6,492 nucleotides of DNA from positions 22,566 to 29,057 of the forward strand of contig MGOD01000083.1 of assembly GCA_001795245.1 (NCBI GenBank), read 5' to 3'. The position numbers and the translations under genes are program-made. Shown here piece by piece: positions 4,839-6,492 of this stretch. Under the pieces are notes generated by a model. It was not told the origin of the DNA. It made no database searches and saw nothing but the letters and a program-made list of their open reading frames with translations. Numbering within the stretch: the first letter of the stretch is position 1; every line of letters starts with the position of its first letter. This stretch comes from Chloroflexi bacterium RBG_16_70_13 (GTDB taxonomy: Bacteria; Chloroflexota; Limnocylindria; Limnocylindrales; CSP1-4).

Positions 4839-6412
4839 AGCAGCTCCCCGTGCGCTGACGCGGTCGGCTCCCCTTCGCGCGGGCGAGGCTCCTCGCCGGG
4901 GCCGTATTCCCGGTGCTCGGCCGCCGGACCGGGACCGGCGCCAGGTTCAATCACCTTGAGCGGGGCTCCTGCCTTCCCCTCGATCGCCCCGACCCCGAAC
5001 GGCACCCACTTCGACGGGTCCTGGAGCCGGTGGGCCTCGACGTTGCCGCGCTGGTGCGTCTGCTCGAAGCCGGCCGGCTCGATCCACAGCCGTTCGCCCT
5101 CGAGGAGGCCCAGGACGCCGGACTGGCCGGGCTCCGGCCGCTGGGCCTGGCAGTAGGCACACGAGGCCTGGTCGTGCTTCTGGTAGGTCTCGGGCTCCTC
5201 GTAGGTGGTGATGTAGCCCTCGTAGTTCCGAAGGACGACCTTGTGGTCTGAGTACGAGATGAGGTAGTTCGGCATGACCGGGATCTTGCCGCCGCCGCCG
5301 GGTGCATCGATGACGTAGGTCGGGACGGCATAGCCGGAGGTGTGCCCGCGCAGGCCCTCCATGATCTCGAGGCCCTTGCCGACCGGCGTCCGGAAGTGGC
5401 CGGATCCCTCGACGAGGTCGCACTGGTACAGGTAGTACGGCCGGATCCGGTTCTCGACGAGCTTGTGGACGAGCGAGCGCTGGATGTGGACGCAGTCGTT
5501 GACGCCGGCGAGGAGGACGCTCTGGTTGCCGACGGGCAGGCCCGCCCTCGTGAGCTTGTCGACCGCGCGGGAGACCTCCGGGGTGATCTCGTTGGGGTGG
5601 TTGAAGTGGAGGTTGATCCACAGCGGGTGGTACTTCTCGAGCATCGCGCAGAGCTCGTCGTCGATCCGCTGCGGCAGGAAGACGGGCACTCGCGAGCCGA
5701 TCCGGATGATCTCGATGTGGGGGATCTCGCGGAGCCCTCGAAGGATCCGCTCGAACAGCTTCGGGGCGAGGGTGAGGCCGTCGCCGCCGGAGATGAGGAC
5801 GTCGCGGACCTGGGGCGTCCGGCGGAGGTACTCGAGCTGGGCCTCGTGCTCGCGGCTGTTGAAGTTCTGGGTCGGGTCGCCCACGATCCGTGACCGCGTG
5901 CAGTAGCGACAGTAGCTCGCGCACTGGGTCGTGACGAGCATCAGGACCCGGTCGGGGTAGCGGTGGACGAGCCCCGGGACCGGCGAGTGGCGGTCCTCGG
6001 CCAGCGAGTCCTCCATCATCGCCGTGAAGGCCTCCTGCTCACGGCCCACCGGGATGACCTGGCGCCGGATCGGGTCGGCCGGGTCGTCGGGGTCGATGAG
6101 GCTCAGGAAGTAGGGCGTGATGTCGACCCGGAACTTGTCCGGCGCCGAAAGTCCCTCCTGCTCCTCCTCGGTCAGGTTGAGGACGGCGCCGACCTCCTCG
6201 AGTGTATTGACCCTGTTGCTGAGCTGCCAGCGCCAGTCGTTCCACTTCTCGTCGGGCACGTCCTGCCACAGCGGCGCGCGCCGGCTGACCGCGGGCTGCC
6301 CGTCCGGCCCGAGGGCCTTGGCCGGGTCGCGCGGGTTGACCCACTCGGCATCGGTGGCCGCGACGACGGCGGCCTGGTGGGCGGCGGCGACCTGGATCTC
6401 CCGGGCGTCCAC
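4835..6412 (-). CDS. kamA: Lysine 2,3-aminomutase (radical SAM, PLP-dependent)
   Basis: The enzyme interconverts L-alpha-lysine and L-beta-lysine, the first step of lysine fermentation or of N-acetyl-beta-lysine osmolyte synthesis. Residues are numbered from the TTG at 6430. The radical SAM motif is CASYCRYC (Cys170, 174, 177), followed by the ISGGDGL strand. The PLP lysine is Lys382 in PGGGGK. Asp338 (YQCDL) and Asp375 (IDAP) match the two lysine-binding aspartates of the clostridial enzyme (Asp293, Asp330), which argues against the glutamate 2,3-aminomutase variant. The interface zinc site keeps Cys313 (NDC) and the CAYC pair (424, 427), but the third C-terminal cysteine is absent. I prefer the GTG at 6412 (525 residues), with a GGAGA at 6422-6426 nine bases upstream. 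The protein is longer than the roughly 416-residue clostridial enzyme, through an N-terminal extension of about 45 residues and an acidic Pro/Gly-rich tail. No acetyltransferase partner (ablB) lies downstream. Confidence 0.95.
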   Translation of the reverse strand: MDAREIQVAAAHQAAVVAATDAEWVNPRDPAKALGPDGQPAVSRRAPLWQDVPDEKWNDWRWQLSNRVNTLEEVGAVLNLTEEEQEGLSAPDKFRVDITPYFLSLIDPDDPADPIRRQVIPVGREQEAFTAMMEDSLAEDRHSPVPGLVHRYPDRVLMLVTTQCASYCRYCTRSRIVGDPTQNFNSREHEAQLEYLRRTPQVRDVLISGGDGLTLAPKLFERILRGLREIPHIEIIRIGSRVPVFLPQRIDDELCAMLEKYHPLWINLHFNHPNEITPEVSRAVDKLTRAGLPVGNQSVLLAGVNDCVHIQRSLVHKLVENRIRPYYLYQCDLVEGSGHFRTPVGKGLEIMEGLRGHTSGYAVPTYVIDAPGGGGKIPVMPNYLISYSDHKVVLRNYEGYITTYEEPETYQKHDQASCAYCQAQRPEPGQSGVLGLLEGERLWIEPAGFEQTHQRGNVEAHRLQDPSKWVPFGVGAIEGKAGAPLKVIEPGAGPGPAAEHREYGPGEEPRPREGEPTASAHGELL

Positions 6413-6469
6413 GCGATCCGATCTCCTCAAGCGGCGAGCGTCTTCGCTCCGAACGAGCGCAACGCATAA

Positions 6470-6487
6470 AGTCTATGCACTCTGCAT
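6470..6487 (-). promoter_or_regulatory. Candidate kamA promoter (-10 TAGACT) with an abutting inverted repeat
   Basis: On the minus strand TAGACT (6470-6475) is a good -10 box about 58 bases before the preferred GTG at 6412. With normal spacing the -35 would fall at or beyond the right window edge, so it cannot be checked. ATGCA (6475-6479) and TGCAT (6483-6487) form a perfect inverted repeat with a three-base centre, filling the upstream spacer of the promoter, where a repressor could bind. A small CGCTC/GAGCG hairpin at 6445-6459 would lie in the leader. The start and spacing are seen; operator function is inferred. Confidence 0.4.
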
Positions 6488-6492
6488 GTCGG

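Noticed and set aside
4947..5924. Long minus-strand frame of 325 codons inside kamA
   Set aside because: It is a Pro/Arg-rich shadow of the aminomutase in another frame; the aminomutase frame holds all catalytic motifs.
1..6492. CRISPR arrays, tRNAs, insertion sequences, phage or toxin-antitoxin modules
   Set aside because: I looked for spaced repeats, transposase motifs, terminal inverted repeats and cloverleaf-like sequences, and saw none that I could support.

Overview
This 6.5 kb window is GC-rich bacterial chromosome, roughly 70% GC by eye. Protein style points to Chloroflexota, perhaps a Limnocylindria-like soil or freshwater lineage: a proline/serine/alanine-rich linker behind a lipobox, beta-propeller lipoproteins, a CysA2-type rhodanese and TAGNNT-type -10 boxes. 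Actinobacteria remain possible; no marker gene settles it.

Left part (1-2184, minus strand). A tandem-rhodanese sulfurtransferase runs off the left edge with about 12-15 C-terminal residues missing. Upstream of it are a 162-base gap with two GC-rich hairpins and a small conserved-looking protein of unknown function. Next comes the wreck of a major facilitator superfamily transporter. It keeps the first and last few membrane helices but has lost about 190 central residues and carries two one-base frameshifts.

Middle part (2288-4838, plus strand). A divergent run of three genes starts with an intact secreted lipoprotein of 503 residues that has five Gly-Trp-Pro repeats and a probable beta-propeller. 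Two bases after its stop begins a broken Kelch-propeller lipoprotein. One of its lesions is an exact 8-bp tandem duplication whose removal restores the frame; three others are one-base changes. A small three-helix membrane protein follows, with a good ribosome binding site.

Right part (4835-6492, minus strand). A lysine 2,3-aminomutase (radical SAM, PLP) converges on the membrane protein, and the two genes share the palindrome CTAG as both stop codons. Its promoter region at the right edge has a TAGACT -10 box abutting a perfect inverted repeat.

There is no sign of a phage, insertion sequence, CRISPR array, RNA gene or defence system. The notable signal is decay: six frame or deletion lesions fall in about 1.4 kb of two genes, and none in about 4.7 kb of the other five. 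I see no convincing undescribed multi-gene system.
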